DNA of 58,764 nt from Symsagittifera roscoffensis (lineage: Eukaryota; Xenacoelomorpha; Acoela; Convolutidae), in contig NW_026971456.1 in assembly GCF_963678635.1 (NCBI RefSeq), positions 1 to 58,764 on the forward strand. The letters run 5' to 3'. Below are positions 32,006 through 45,243 of this stretch, piece by piece (the first letter of the stretch is position 1; every line of letters starts with the position of its first letter). Both the position numbers and the translations under genes were made by a program. The notes under the pieces are model-generated. The model saw nothing but the letters and a program-made list of their open reading frames with translations, made no database searches and was not told where the DNA came from.

Positions 32006-32259
32006 CGCCCTTTTCATTGAATCGGCCTTGCGTTTTTGCTGAATTGCGTTCGCATAACGCAACTTTTTGATTTTACGATTCGTATGCACGTCTTCCGTTT
32101 CTTGTATACTTAACATTCGATATCATTTTCGTTTTTCTTGGATCAATTTGATTTCGATTTGTGGTAATAGAATTCTACCTACTATGTTTTCTTTTCGATC
32201 GTCTACGATGATGAATGGTGCGGATTGTATTGTCCAGCCTCCGGATTCAATAATGAGTC

Positions 32260-32448
32260 TTAATTTGGGAATGATTTATTCACCGTTCTAACATGCTGAA
32301 TTTCTATCGGCGTCTTCCGGTGATATCTATTTGAGCCTTCATCGGGCAAAAATGACATCGGGCTTTCCGAATCGGTGATGGCGAATTTGGCCTCCGTCGT
32401 CCTAGTTTTCAGTTTTACGATGTGGCCATTGGGGATATCTTCAGTCAA
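32260..32448 (-). pseudogene. retroviral-type protease fragment
   Basis: A 62-codon frame with AKFAITDSESPMSFLPDEGS; in gypsy elements the site reads D-T/S-G-S/A, so here the active-site Gly is replaced by Glu. It lies between the zinc knuckle and the RT fragment, as expected. Inactive. Confidence 0.6.
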
Positions 32449-32465
32449 ATTGGCCTAGTTTTTTT

Positions 32466-32864
32466 CTACTTCGAAAGCTTCTGAGAAGGCCGTAACTGAA
32501 CATTTATCCAATGGGAATTCTTCCACCCATCCGTTGATGTGATTTCTGCAAACGCATTCTGCGGGTCATTTTTTGTCAATTTATTGTCATTTTCCAATTC
32601 TTCCTGTTGTTCGTCATTCCTAACCTCCAGATAGTTGACGTTTGTACATGTACATACAATTGCGAAGTGGCCACGTTTGGCGCATTTTAAGCAATTTTTT
32701 TTTGTTTTTTTGGTTGGCACGATTGCAAGTGGTTTGGACCGAATATCCGGTGCACTTAGCAAATTTTTTACCTCGATTCCATTGTTTGCGAACACCTCCA
32801 TCTCCTGTATTGATGCCCTTTTAAAGCACTCTAATGGTGGTTCAGATGACGCCTTCCCCCACAA
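32466..32864 (-). pseudogene. gag nucleocapsid fragment with CCHC knuckle
   Basis: A 132-codon frame with NCLKCAKRGHFAIVCTC, a perfect C-x2-C-x4-H-x4-C zinc knuckle, preceded by a segment resembling the end of gag (LECFKRASIQEMEVFANNGI) and followed by an acidic stretch. It begins just after the primer-binding site, with no room for a capsid, so most of gag is deleted. Confidence 0.7.
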
Positions 32865-32889
32865 TGGATTGAAACTTAACGGGTTTTTT

Positions 32890-32910
32890 GAATACCTGCT
32901 GACTGCGCCA
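32890..32910 (-). promoter_or_regulatory. primer-binding site, probably tRNA-Ser
   Basis: Directly after the 5' LTR the minus strand reads TGGCGCAGTCAGCAGGTATT. The complement ends CTGACTGCGCCA, close to what I recall of animal tRNA-Ser 3' ends (acceptor plus T-arm). Comparison with a tRNA set would settle it. Confidence 0.6.
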
Positions 32911-33152
32911 TGGCATACGCCGGTGTATGATCGTGTCTGATACTGAATCCAAACAGATTGAAAAACGAGATCTCATTTGTAAGCGAGATATAACAATCGA
33001 TTTACGAAACCATTTATTGTTCTCTGAGCTGTAGCTTGTATTCTGAACGCTTGGCAACTTTACAAGCCCAACCGACCAAACAGAAAGGTCTTCTCATCAA
33101 AATGAATTTTAATATGAATATGATTACGTTTGTCAACCCGTGCCAGATGGCA
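32911..33152 (-). repeat. 5' LTR of the short element
   Basis: 242 bp, TG...CA. Partner of 31058-31299 with scattered substitutions. Confidence 0.82.
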
Positions 33153-33639
33153 ACGGGTTTGAAGTTTTTGATTTTTGGTCTTTTTTCGAACTAATTAGTA
33201 AGATAGTTCTAGTAAGATAATTGCAATAGCATATTTTAAGCCGCGAAAACCTAGTTTTTTTTTTAAATAAAAGTCGTTTTACTGAAATAAAAATAGTAGT
33301 TTTTTGTCGCAATTTGGGGAATAAATATCTTGTAATTCAATAAACTTCCGCAATTTTTTTTTCGTTTTCTAGTCTTCAAAAACTGTTTTCCAATTGACTT
33401 TTCTTACTATGACTCTCAACTATGCCTAAATTCTGTTTTTTCTCTAAGGTTTTTCATTGCAACGTGCAGAAAAAAACGACACCAATTTGAGAAAACTTTC
33501 TTGTATTGTTTTAAGACTGTGGTCGGAACATTCTGCGTTACTTGCACAGTAACCGGATATCCTTTTTTTCCATTTAATTTTGTTTAAGCAATTTACAAAC
33601 ACTTCATTTTACCCCTATGATTTCAAATAAAAAAGGTTT
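33153..33639. other. AT-rich spacer between short element and satellite
   Basis: No clear gene. One minus-strand open stretch (about 33600-33413; PVTVQVTQNVPTTVLKQYKK) looks protein-like and lies on the strand of the interrupted host-like locus, but nothing else supports it as an exon. Confidence 0.35.
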
Positions 33640-36600
33640 GCTTTTTCGTTGATCGACTTTGATCGACCTAATTCGCCCCTTGTCGATTCATCTATAGATC
33701 TTAATCGACTCATCTATCGATCCTGGTCGACAAATCTATCAGCTATGGCCAAAACATATGTTGACCCGGATCGAATCATGAATTGACCCTAGTGGACTCA
33801 AGTATCGAACCTGTCTACTCATATGTCGATCTTGCTCCGCTCTGATTTCGCCCCTGGTTGATTCACCGATTGCTACTGGTCGACACATTTACCGATCCTG
33901 GTGGACTCATCTATCTATCCTATCGGCTCAATAATCGAACCTGTTCGACTCGTGTATCGACCCTGGCCGACTCTAGTATCGACCCTGATCGCTTCTTAAA
34001 ATGGCCAGGTCATCCCTATGGATACATTATTTGTTTTTGACCTATTTTTGTGTGACTCAATTATTTCCTTTTTGATCGACCGGGATCTTAATTTGTTATT
34101 GGTCGATTCATCTATCGATCCTGGTTGTCATCACATCTAAGTTCTGGTCGACTCATCTATCTATCCTGTTTGAACCACACATCGACCTTGGTCGACCCAT
34201 GTATCCATCCTGGTTGTTTCATCCATCGAATGTCGTCGACTCATGTATCGATCCTTGTCGAATCAAACTTTGACCCTGGTCGACTCATTTAACGATCCTG
34301 ATTGACTCGAGTATCGACCATGAGTATTGACTATGGGTTTTGACTTAGGTGTTGACCATGGTCGACTCATGTATCGACTCTAGTCGACTCTAGTACCGAC
34401 CCAGGTCAACCCTGTAAGTACGCTCCATTTACAATCTTTGATTTTTATTGAATAATGTGTTTCTTTCCTTCTTTGGTTGATTCTGGTTGACTCTTATCTC
34501 GCCTCTGGTACGTCTTTTATTGATTCTGGTCGACACATCTGACCATCTTGCTTGAATAATCTTATCAATCCTGATTGATTCCTATTTCGACCATGATGGA
34601 CTCATGTACGACCTTAAGAGACTCAAGTACCGACCCATGTCATCTTTTTTCAATCTGTGATTTTAAAACAAAAAATGGGTTGTTTTGTCGCTGGTTAATT
34701 CATCTATCGATCCTGGTCGACAAAATTAACGATCGAGGTGGACGCATCTAACTATCCTATTTGACCTTTGTATCGACCCTGGTCGACCCATGTATCGATT
34801 TTTGTCGACGCAAGTATCGACCCAATTCATGCCTGTCCATGCACTTCAATTTTAATTTATGATTTCAAAAGAATAAAACGTTTCATTGTTTTCTTTTGTT
34901 GACTTCGGTCGGCTCTTATTTCGAGGCTAGTCGATTCATCTATCGATCATGGTCGACATACTTAACGCTCCTGGTCGACGCATCTAAACATCCTATTCGA
35001 CTTTTGTACCGACCCTGTTCGACTCATTTATCGACTCAAGTCGTTCCTGTCCATGCACTCAAATTTTAATTTCTGATTTCAATAGAATAAAACGTTTCAT
35101 TGTTTTCTTTGATTGGCTTCGGTCGACTCTTATTTCGCCGCTGGTTAACCCCTTTATCAACCCTAGTCGACTTTTGTATCCACCATAGCCGACTCATTTA
35201 TCAACTTAGGTCATCCCGGTACATACAATTCAATTTTTTCTTCTTATTACATTTTTAAATTTAATGATTTATATTTTTAAAAAAAGTGTATCCTTTTTTC
35301 TTTGATCGACTTTGGTCGACTCTTAATTCGTCCCTGGTCGACACCTATATTGACAATAGTCAGCCCATGTATCGACCATAGTCTAATCATGCATTGAACC
35401 TGGCCGACTCAGGTGTCGACCCTGGTCAACTCATGGGTCGACCCTGGTCGAATCAAGTATCAGACCTGGTCGATTCAAGTATCCACCATTGTCGTCTCAT
35501 GTGTTGGACATGTTTGACTCAAGTATCGGCCATGATCGACCCATTTATCGACCATGGGTGACTCATAAAACGTCCCAGGTTATCCCTGTACATACACTAT
35601 AATTCAGTTTATGATTTCCAACGACTATAACTTTTCTCATTTCTTTGATGGACTTTGTTCGATACGTCTATCGATCTTGGTTGACACATCTAACAATCCT
35701 GATTGACAAATTTATTTATCCTTGTTAACTCAAGTATCGACCCATGTATTGACCCTGGTTGACTCATGTATCGACCATAGTTGACTCATGTATCGACCCG
35801 ATTGCTTTTGGTCGACTCTTATTTCGTCTCTGTTCGATTCACCTATCGATGATGATCGACGCAACTAATGATTCAAATATCAATCCTGTCCAATTCAAGT
35901 ACCGACCCTGGTCGACTCATGTAATGACCCTGATCGACCCGTATATCGATTTTCAGGTACTCGTATATCGATTCTCAAGATCGACTCAAATACCGACCCT
36001 TATCGAATCAGGTATCAACCCTGTTCGGCTAATGAATCGAACCTGGTTGACTAATATATCGAGCCTGAACGACTCATGTATTGATCCTGGTCGAATCTCG
36101 TAACGACCCTGATCGACTCATGAATCGATCGTTTTCGACTCACGTAACGTCCGTGGTCGACACATCTATCGACCCTGATCGACTCATGTATCGATTCGAT
36201 TCCTTTCATGTGTCGACCGAGCTTGACACTTGAATCGAACCTGGTCTAGACAGGCATCAAACCTGGTCAAATCATGTTTGGAACCTGAATGAATCTCGTA
36301 TCGACCGACCCAGGTCATCCCGGTGTGTACAATTAAAACTATATTTATAATTTCTAAAGAATAACTTTTTTTTTCTCTTAAGTCGTCCCGGATCGATTCA
36401 TCTATCAATTTTGATCGACACATTTAATTTACCTGGTCGACTCATCAAGCTATCTTGGTTGAATCAGATTCGCCGACTCATGTATCTATCTTTGTCAAAT
36501 CATCTACCAACCCTTGTAGACTGATGTATCGACCCTGTTCGACTCATGAATCAATTCTGTTCAACTCATCTATCTCTCCTTGTAGACTCATCTATTGACG

Positions 36601-37219
36601 CAGTTCGACTCATGCATCAATCCGTGTCGACTCATGTATCGACCATGATCGATTCTTGTATGAGGCTGGTCGACCCTCGCATCGATCCCGGTCGACTCAT
36701 GTATCGAATCTGGTCAAATCATGTGTCTTCACGTATTATCAAATCATGTATCTTCTGGTCAAAACATGTATCATCGTCTTAATCATCACCTTGGTCGACT
36801 ATTATGCCCACACTGATCGAATAATATTGCAACCCTGGTGACCTCATCTATCGAATCAACTATCCAACCTGGTCATCTCATCTATCGATCCTTGTAGACT
36901 CATGTATCAACCCAGTTGGACTCATGCATCAAACTTCGTCGGATCACCTATTCATCTTGGTCAATTCATCTATCGATTCTTGTAGACTCATGTATCGATT
37001 CTGGTCGACTCATGTATCCAGCTTGTTCGTCTTAATCATCACCTTGGTAGACTGTTGTACCGACACTGGTCGAATCAAAAATCTACCCTGATCGACTCAT
37101 GTATCGACACAGGTTATCCATGGCATGCACTCTATTCTAGCATTTGTAATGAATGAACATATTTTTTTCTTTGATTGACTTTGGTCGACTCTTGTGCCCA
37201 CAATGATCGAATGATATTA

Positions 37220-39110
37220 CAACCCTGGTGACCTCATCTATCGAATCATCTATCCAACCTGGTCATCTCATCTATCGATCCTTGTAGACTCATGTATCAA
37301 CCCAGTTGGACTCATGCATCAAACTTCGTCGGATCACCTATTCATCTTAGTCAATTCATCTATCGATTCTTGCAGACTCATGTATCGACACTGTTCGACT
37401 CATGAATCAGCTCTGGTCAACTTATCTATCAATCTTGACCAACTCATCTATCGCTCATTGTAGACTCATGTGCTTACCCTGTTTGACTCATGCATTAGTC
37501 CATGTCGACTCATGTATTTATCTTTGTCAACTCATCTACCGACCCGTGTAGACTCGTGCATCGACCCTGTTCGACTCATGCATCAATTCTTGTTGACTCG
37601 TCTATCCATCTTCGTCAACTCATCTATCGATTCTTGTAGACTCAGGTACCGACACTGGTCGACTCATTTATGGTTACCAAATATTTTATTTGTCGGCCCT
37701 GGTCGTTTCCTGTATCGCCTATGTTCGAAACAAGTATCAACCCTGGTTGACTCGTGTATCGACCCCAGTTAACTCATGTATCGAACCTTGTAGCGAATCA
37801 TGTAACGACCGTGATCGACTCATGTATCGACCATGATCGAATCTTGTATGACGCTCGTCGACTCTCGTATCGATCCCGGTCGACACATAAAATGAATCTG
37901 GTCGAATCAAGTTTTTTCCCTGTTCGTCTTAATCATCATCTTGGTCGACTATTGTGCCCACAAGGATAGAATATTTTTTACAACCCTTGTGACCTCATCT
38001 ATCGAATCATCTATCCAACTTGGTCATCTCATCTATGGATCCTTGTAGACTCATGTATCAACCCCGTTGGACTCATCCATCAATCTTCGTCGACTCATGT
38101 ACCTATCTTTGTCATCTCATCTATCGACTTTTGTAGACTCATTTATCGACCCTGTTCGAGTCATGAATAAATTCTGGTCAACTTATCTATCAATCTTGAT
38201 CAACTCATTTATCGCTCATTGTAGACTCATGTTTTGACCCTGTTCGACTCATGCATCAGTCGGTGTCGACTCATGTATCTATCTTTGTCAACTCATCTAT
38301 CGACCCTTGTAGACTCAGGTCGACTCATTTATCGTTACCAGTAATTTTTTTTGTCGGCCCTGGTCATTTCCTGTATCGCCTATGGTCGAAACAAGTATCA
38401 ACCCTGGTTGACTCGTGTATCGACCCCAGTTAACTCATGTATCGAACCTTGTAGCGAATCATGTAACGACCCTGATCGACTCATGTATCAATCGTGTTCG
38501 ACTCACGTATCGTCCGTCGTCGACTCATATATCGACCTTGATCGACTCATTATCGATTCTTTTCGACTCATGTATCGACCGTGGTCGACACTTGAATCGA
38601 ACCTGGTCTAGTCAGGCATTGAACCTGGTCGAATCTTGTATCGAGCCTGAATGACTCATGTATCTACGCAGGTAGTCCCGGAACTTATTTTTATAATTTC
38701 TAAAGAATAACTTATTTCTTAAGTCGTCCCTGATTGAATCATCTATCGATTTTGATCGACACATATAACTTACTTGGCCGTCTCAACAAGCTACTCTTGG
38801 TTGAATCAGGTACCGACACTGGTCGACTCGTTTATCTCTACCAGTCATTTTATTGGTCGGCCCTGTTCGTTTTATGTATCGCCTATGGTCGAAACAAGTG
38901 TCAACCCTGGTTGACTCGTGTATCAATCCTTTTAGTCTTGTATCATCCTCGTTGGATTAACGCACCAATCTTCGACGACTCATATATCTATTTTTATCAA
39001 ATTATCTATCGACCCTTGTAGACTCATTTATCGACCCTGTTCGACTCATGAATCAATCCTTGTCGACTCATGTATCGACCATGATCGACTCTTGTATTGA
39101 CGGTGGTCGA
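37220..39110 (+). repeat. segmental copy 1 of a 1.9-kb satellite block (pair at 42242-44132)
   Basis: Essentially the same sequence recurs 5022 bp downstream. Reading frames at 37470, 37754, 38251, 38351, 38415 and 38734 have identical counterparts at +5022. Confidence 0.9.
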
Positions 39111-40968
39111 TTCTCGCATCGATCCCAGTCGACTAATGTATCGACGCTGGCGGACTCATGTTTGTTCACTGTTCGTCTGAATCATCACGTTGGTCGACTA
39201 TAGTTCCGAAACTGGTCGAAGCATATTGCGATCCTGGTGACCTCACTATGTATCCTAGTCGTCTCATCTATGTATCCATCTCGGTCATTTCATCATTTGA
39301 TACTTAAAGACTCATGTATCGACCCTGTTCGACTCATCTATCCATCTTGATCAACTCATCTATCGATCTTTGTAGACTCACGTATTGACCCTGTTCGGCT
39401 CATGCATCAACCCCTGTCGACTCATGTATCGACCATGATCGACTCTTGTATGACGCTGGTCGACTCTCGTATCGATCCCGGTCGACACATAAAATGAATC
39501 TGGTCGAATCAAGTTTTTTCCCTGTTCGTCTTAATCATCATCTTGGTCGACTATTGTGCCCACAAGGATAGAATATTTTTTTACAACCCTTGTGACCTCA
39601 TCTATCGAATCATCTATCCAACTTGGTCATCTCATCTATGGATCCTTGTAGACTCATGTATCAACCCCGTTGGACTCATCCATCAATCTTCGTCGACTCA
39701 TGTACCTATCTTTGTCATCTCATCTATCGACTTTTGTAGACTCATTTATCGACCCTGTTCGAGTCATGAATAAATTCTGGTCAACTTATCTATCAATCTT
39801 GATCAACTCATTTATCGCTCATTGTAGACTCATGTTTTGACCCTGTTCGACTCATGCATCAGTCGGTGTCGACTCATGTATCTATCTTTGTCAACTCATC
39901 TATCGACCCTTGTAGACTCAGGTCGCCTATGGTCGAAACAAGTGTCAACCCTGGTTGACTCGTGTATCAATCCTTTTAGTCTTGTATCATCCTCGTTGGA
40001 TTAACGCACCAATCTTCGACGACTCATATATCTATTTTTATCAAATTATCTATCGACCCTTGTAGACTCATTTATCGACCCTGTTCGACTCATGAATCAA
40101 TCCTTGTCGACTCATGTATCGACCATGATCGACTCTTGTATTGACGGTGGTCGATTCTCGCATCGATCCCAGTCGACTAATGTATCGACGCTGGCGGACT
40201 CATGTTTGTTCACTGTTCGTCTGAATCATCACGTTGGTCGACTATAGTTCCGAAACTGGTCGAAGCATATTGCGATCCTGGTGACCTCACTATGTATCCT
40301 AGTCGTCTCATCTATGTATCCATCTCGGTCATTTCATCATTTGATACTTAAAGACTCATGTATCGACCCTGTTCGACTCATCTATCCATCTTGATCAACT
40401 CATCTATCGATCTTTGTAGACTCACGTATTGACCCTGTTCGGCTCATGCATCAACCCCTGTCGACTCATGTATCGACCATGATCGACTCTTGTATGACGC
40501 TGGTCGACTCTCGTATCGATCCCGGTCGACACATAAAATGAATCTGGTCGAATCAAGTTTTTTCCCTGTTCGTCTTAATCATCATCTTGGTCGACTATTG
40601 TGCCCACAAGGATAGAATATTTTTTTACAACCCTTGTGACCTCATCTATCGAATCATCTATCCAACTTGGTCATCTCATCTATGGATCCTTGTAGACTCA
40701 TGTATCAACCCCGTTGGACTCATCCATCAATCTTCGTCGACTCATGTACCTATCTTTGTCATCTCATCTATCGACTTTTGTAGACTCATTTATCGACCCT
40801 GTTCGAGTCATGAATAAATTCTGGTCAACTTATCTATCAATCTTGATCAACTCATTTATCGCTCATTGTAGACTCATGTTTTGACCCTGTTCGACTCATG
40901 CATCAGTCGGTGTCGACTCATGTATCTATCTTTGTCAACTCATCTATCGACCCTTGTAGACTCAGGTC
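38881..40968 (+). repeat. 1044-bp tandem duplication within the satellite
   Basis: The sequence 38881-39924 is repeated at 39925-40968. The junction at 39924/39925 joins ...agactcaggtc to gcctatggtcg. The copies are near-identical, so the event is recent or still homogenised. Confidence 0.9.
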
Positions 40969-42241
40969 GACTCATTTATCGTTACCAGTAATTTTTTTTG
41001 TCGGCCCTGGTCATTTCCTGTATCGCCTATGGTCGAAACAAGTATCAACCCTGGTTGACTCGTGTATCGACCCCAGTTAACTCATGTATCGAACCTTGTA
41101 GCGAATCATGTAACGACCCTGATCGACTCATGTATCAATCGTGTTCGACTCACGTATCGTCCGTCGTCGACTCATATATCGACCTTGATCGACTCATTAT
41201 CGATTCTTTTCGACTCATGTATCGACCGTGGTCGACACTTGAATCGAACCTGGTCTAGTCAGGCATTGAACCTGGTCGAATCTTGTATCGAGCCTGAATG
41301 ACTCATGTATCTACGCAGGTAGTCCCGGAACGTACAATTAAATTTATTTTTATAATTTCTAAAGAATAACTTATTTCTTAAGTCGTCCCTGATTGAATCA
41401 TCTATCGATTTTGATCGACACATATAACTTACTTGGCCGTCTCAACAAGCTACTCTTGGTTGAATCAGGTACCGACACTGGTCGACTCGTTTATCTCTAC
41501 CAGTCATTTTATTGGTCGGCCCTGTTCGTTTTATGTATCGCCTATGGTCGAAACAAGTGTCAACCCTGGTTGACTCGTGTATCAATCCTTTTAGTCTTGT
41601 ATCATCCTCGTTGGATTAACGCACCAATCTTCGACGACTCATATATCTATTTTTATCAAATTATCTATCGACCCTTGTAGACTCATTTATCGACCCTGTT
41701 CGACTCATGAATCAATCCTTGTCGACTCATGTATCGACCATGATCGACTCTTGTATTGACGGTGGTCGATTCTCGCATCGATCCCAGTCGACTAATGTAT
41801 CGACGCTGGCGGACTCATGTTTGTTCACTGTTCGTCTGAATCATCACGTTGGTCGACTATAGTTCCGAAACTAGTCGAAGCATATTGCGATCCTGGTGAC
41901 CTCACTATGTATCCTAGTCGTCTCATCTATGTATCCATCTCGGTCATTTCATCATTTGATACTTAAAGACTCATGTATCGACCCTGTTCGACTCATCTAT
42001 CCATCTTGATCAACTCATCTATCGATCTTTGTAGACTCACGTATTGACCCTGTTCGGCTCATGCATCAACCCCTGTCGACTCATGTATCGACCATGATCG
42101 ACTCTTGTATGACGCTGGTCGACTCTCGTATCGATCCCGGTCGACACATAAAATGAATCTGGTCGAATCAAGTTTTTTCCCTGTTCGTCTTAATCATCAT
42201 CTTGGTCGACTATTGTGCCCACAAGGATAGAATATTTTTTA

Positions 42242-44132
42242 CAACCCTGGTGACCTAATCTATCGAATCATCTATCCAACCTGGTCATCTCATCTATCGA
42301 TCCTTGTAGACTCATGTATCAACCCAGTTGGACTCATGCATCAAACTTCGTCGGATCACCTATTCATCTTAGTCAATTCATCTATCGATTCTTGCAGACT
42401 CATGTATCGACACTGTTCGACTCATGAATCAGCTCTGGTCAACTTATCTATCAATCTTGACCAACTCATCTATCGCTCATTGTAGACTCATGTGCTTACC
42501 CTGTTTGACTCATGCATTAGTCCATGTCGACTCATGTATTTATCTTTGTCAACTCATCTACCGACCCGTGTAGACTCGTGCATCGACCCTGTTCGACTCA
42601 TGCATCAATTCTTGTTGACTCGTCTATCCATCTTCGTCAACTCATCTATCGATTCTTGTAGACTCAGGTACCGACACTGGTCGACTCATTTATGGTTACC
42701 AAATATTTTATTTGTCGGCCCTGGTCGTTTCCTGTATCGCCTATGTTCGAAACAAGTATCAACCCTGGTTGACTCGTGTATCGACCCCAGTTAACTCATG
42801 TATCGAACCTTGTAGCGAATCATGTAACGACCGTGATCGACTCATGTATCGACCATGATCGAATCTTGTATGACGCTCGTCGACTCTCGTATCGATCCCG
42901 GTCGACACATAAAATGAATCTGGTCGAATCAAGTTTTTTCCCTGTTCGTCTTAATCATCATCTTGGTCGACTATTGTGCCCACAAGGATAGAATATTTTT
43001 TACAACCCTTGTGACCTCATCTATCGAATCATCTATCCAACTTGGTCATCTCATCTATGGATCCTTGTAGACTCATGTATCAACCCCGTTGGACTCATCC
43101 ATCAATCTTCGTCGACTCATGTACCTATCTTTGTCATCTCATCTATCGACTTTTGTAGACTCATTTATCGACCCTGTTCGAGTCATGAATAAATTCTGGT
43201 CAACTTATCTATCAATCTTGATCAACTCATTTATCGCTCATTGTAGACTCATGTTTTGACCCTGTTCGACTCATGCATCAGTCGGTGTCGACTCATGTAT
43301 CTATCTTTGTCAACTCATCTATCGACCCTTGTAGACTCAGGTCGACTCATTTATCGTTACCAGTAATTTTTTTTGTCGGCCCTGGTCATTTCCTGTATCG
43401 CCTATGGTCGAAACAAGTATCAACCCTGGTTGACTCGTGTATCGACCCCAGTTAACTCATGTATCGAACCTTGTAGCGAATCATGTAACGACCCTGATCG
43501 ACTCATGTATCAATCGTGTTCGACTCACGTATCGTCCGTCGTCGACTCATATATCGACCTTGATCGACTCATTATCGATTCTTTTCGACTCATGTATCGA
43601 CCGTGGTCGACACTTGAATCGAACCTGGTCTAGTCAGGCATTGAACCTGGTCGAATCTTGTATCGAGCCTGAATGACTCATGTATCTACGCAGGTAGTCC
43701 CGGAACTTATTTTTATAATTTCTAAAGAATAACTTATTTCTTAAGTCGTCCCTGATTGAATCATCTATCGATTTTGATCGACACATATAACTTACTTGGC
43801 CGTCTCAACAAGCTACTCTTGGTTGAATCAGGTACCGACACTGGTCGACTCGTTTATCTCTACCAGTCATTTTATTGGTCGGCCCTGTTCGTTTTATGTA
43901 TCGCCTATGGTCGAAACAAGTGTCAACCCTGGTTGACTCGTGTATCAATCCTTTTAGTCTTGTATCATCCTCGTTGGATTAACGCACCAATCTTCGACGA
44001 CTCATATATCTATTTTTATCAAATTATCTATCGACCCTTGTAGACTCATTTATCGACCCTGTTCGACTCATGAATCAATCCTTGTCGACTCATGTATCGA
44101 CCATGATCGACTCTTGTATTGACGGTGGTCGA
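42242..44132 (+). repeat. segmental copy 2 of the 1.9-kb satellite block
   Basis: Pair of 37220-39110 at offset 5022. A partly overlapping relation at offset about 2650 links 38320-39500 with 40970-42160, where the second has a 12-bp insertion (near 41330) that the other copies lack. Confidence 0.9.
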
Positions 44133-45243
44133 CTCATTTATCGTTACCAGTAATTTTTTTTGTCGACCCTGGTCATTTCCTGTATCGCCTAAGGTTGAAA
44201 CAAGTATCAACCCTGGTTGACTCGTGTATCGACCCCAGTTAACTCATGTATCGAACCTTGTAGCGAATCATGTAACGACCCTGATCGACTCATGTATCAA
44301 TCGTGTTCGACTCACGTATCGTCCGTCGTCGACTCATATATCGACCTTGATCGACTCATTATCGATTCTTTTCGACTCATGTATCGACCGTGGTCGACAC
44401 TTGAATCAATCCTTGTCGACTCATGTATCGACCATGATCGACTCTTGTATTGACGGTGGTCGATTCTCGCATCGATCCCAGTCGACTAATGTATCGACGC
44501 TGGCGGACTCATGTTTGTTCACTGTTCGTCTGAATCATCACGTTGGTCGACTATAGTTCCGAAACTGGTCGAAGCATATTGCGATCCTGGTGACCTCACT
44601 ATGTATCCTAGTCGTCTCATCTATGTATCCATCTCGGTCATTTCATCATTTGATATTTAAAGACTCATGTATCGACCCTGTTCGACTCATCTATCCATCT
44701 TGATCAACTCATCTATCGATCTTTGTAGACTCACGTATTGACCCTGTTCGGCTCATGCATCAACCCCTGTCGACTCATGTATCGACCATGATCGACTCTT
44801 GTATGACGCTGGTCGACTCTCGTATCGATCCCGGTTGTTTCATATATTGACTCTGGTCGAATCATGTATCTTCCCTGTTCGACTCAATCATCACCTTGGT
44901 CGACTATTGTGCCCATCACCTATTCATCTTGGTCAACTCATATATCGATTCTTGTAGACTCATGTATTGATTCTGGTCGACTCATGTATCGAGCTTGTTC
45001 GTCTTAATCATCACCTTGGTAGACTGTTGTACCGACACTGGTCGAATCAGAAATCGACCCTGATCGACTCATGTGTCGACACAGGTTATCCATGGCATGC
45101 ACTTTAATCTAGCATTTGTAATGAATGAACATGTTTTTTTTCTTTGATTGTCTTGGTCGACTCTTTGATGGTATCTGGTCGATTCATCTATCGATTTTCT
45201 TTGACACAATGGAGATACTAGACGACTCTTCATCTCGTCCTGG

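Larger units (their letters stand above)
31058..33152 (-). mobile_element. short, internally deleted Ty3/gypsy-like element
   Basis: Direct repeats 31058-31299 and 32911-33152 (both 242 bp, TG...CA) bound about 1.6 kb of minus-strand sequence with a CCHC zinc knuckle, a protease-like segment and the finger part of an RT, all with stops. RT palm, RNase H and integrase are missing, so it could move only in trans. The LTRs differ at many positions, so the insertion is much older than the 18.5-kb element. I found no target-site duplication. Confidence 0.8.

Noticed and set aside
31053-33157. Target-site duplication of the short element
   Set aside because: The flanks (AATGA on the left, ACGGG on the right) do not match.
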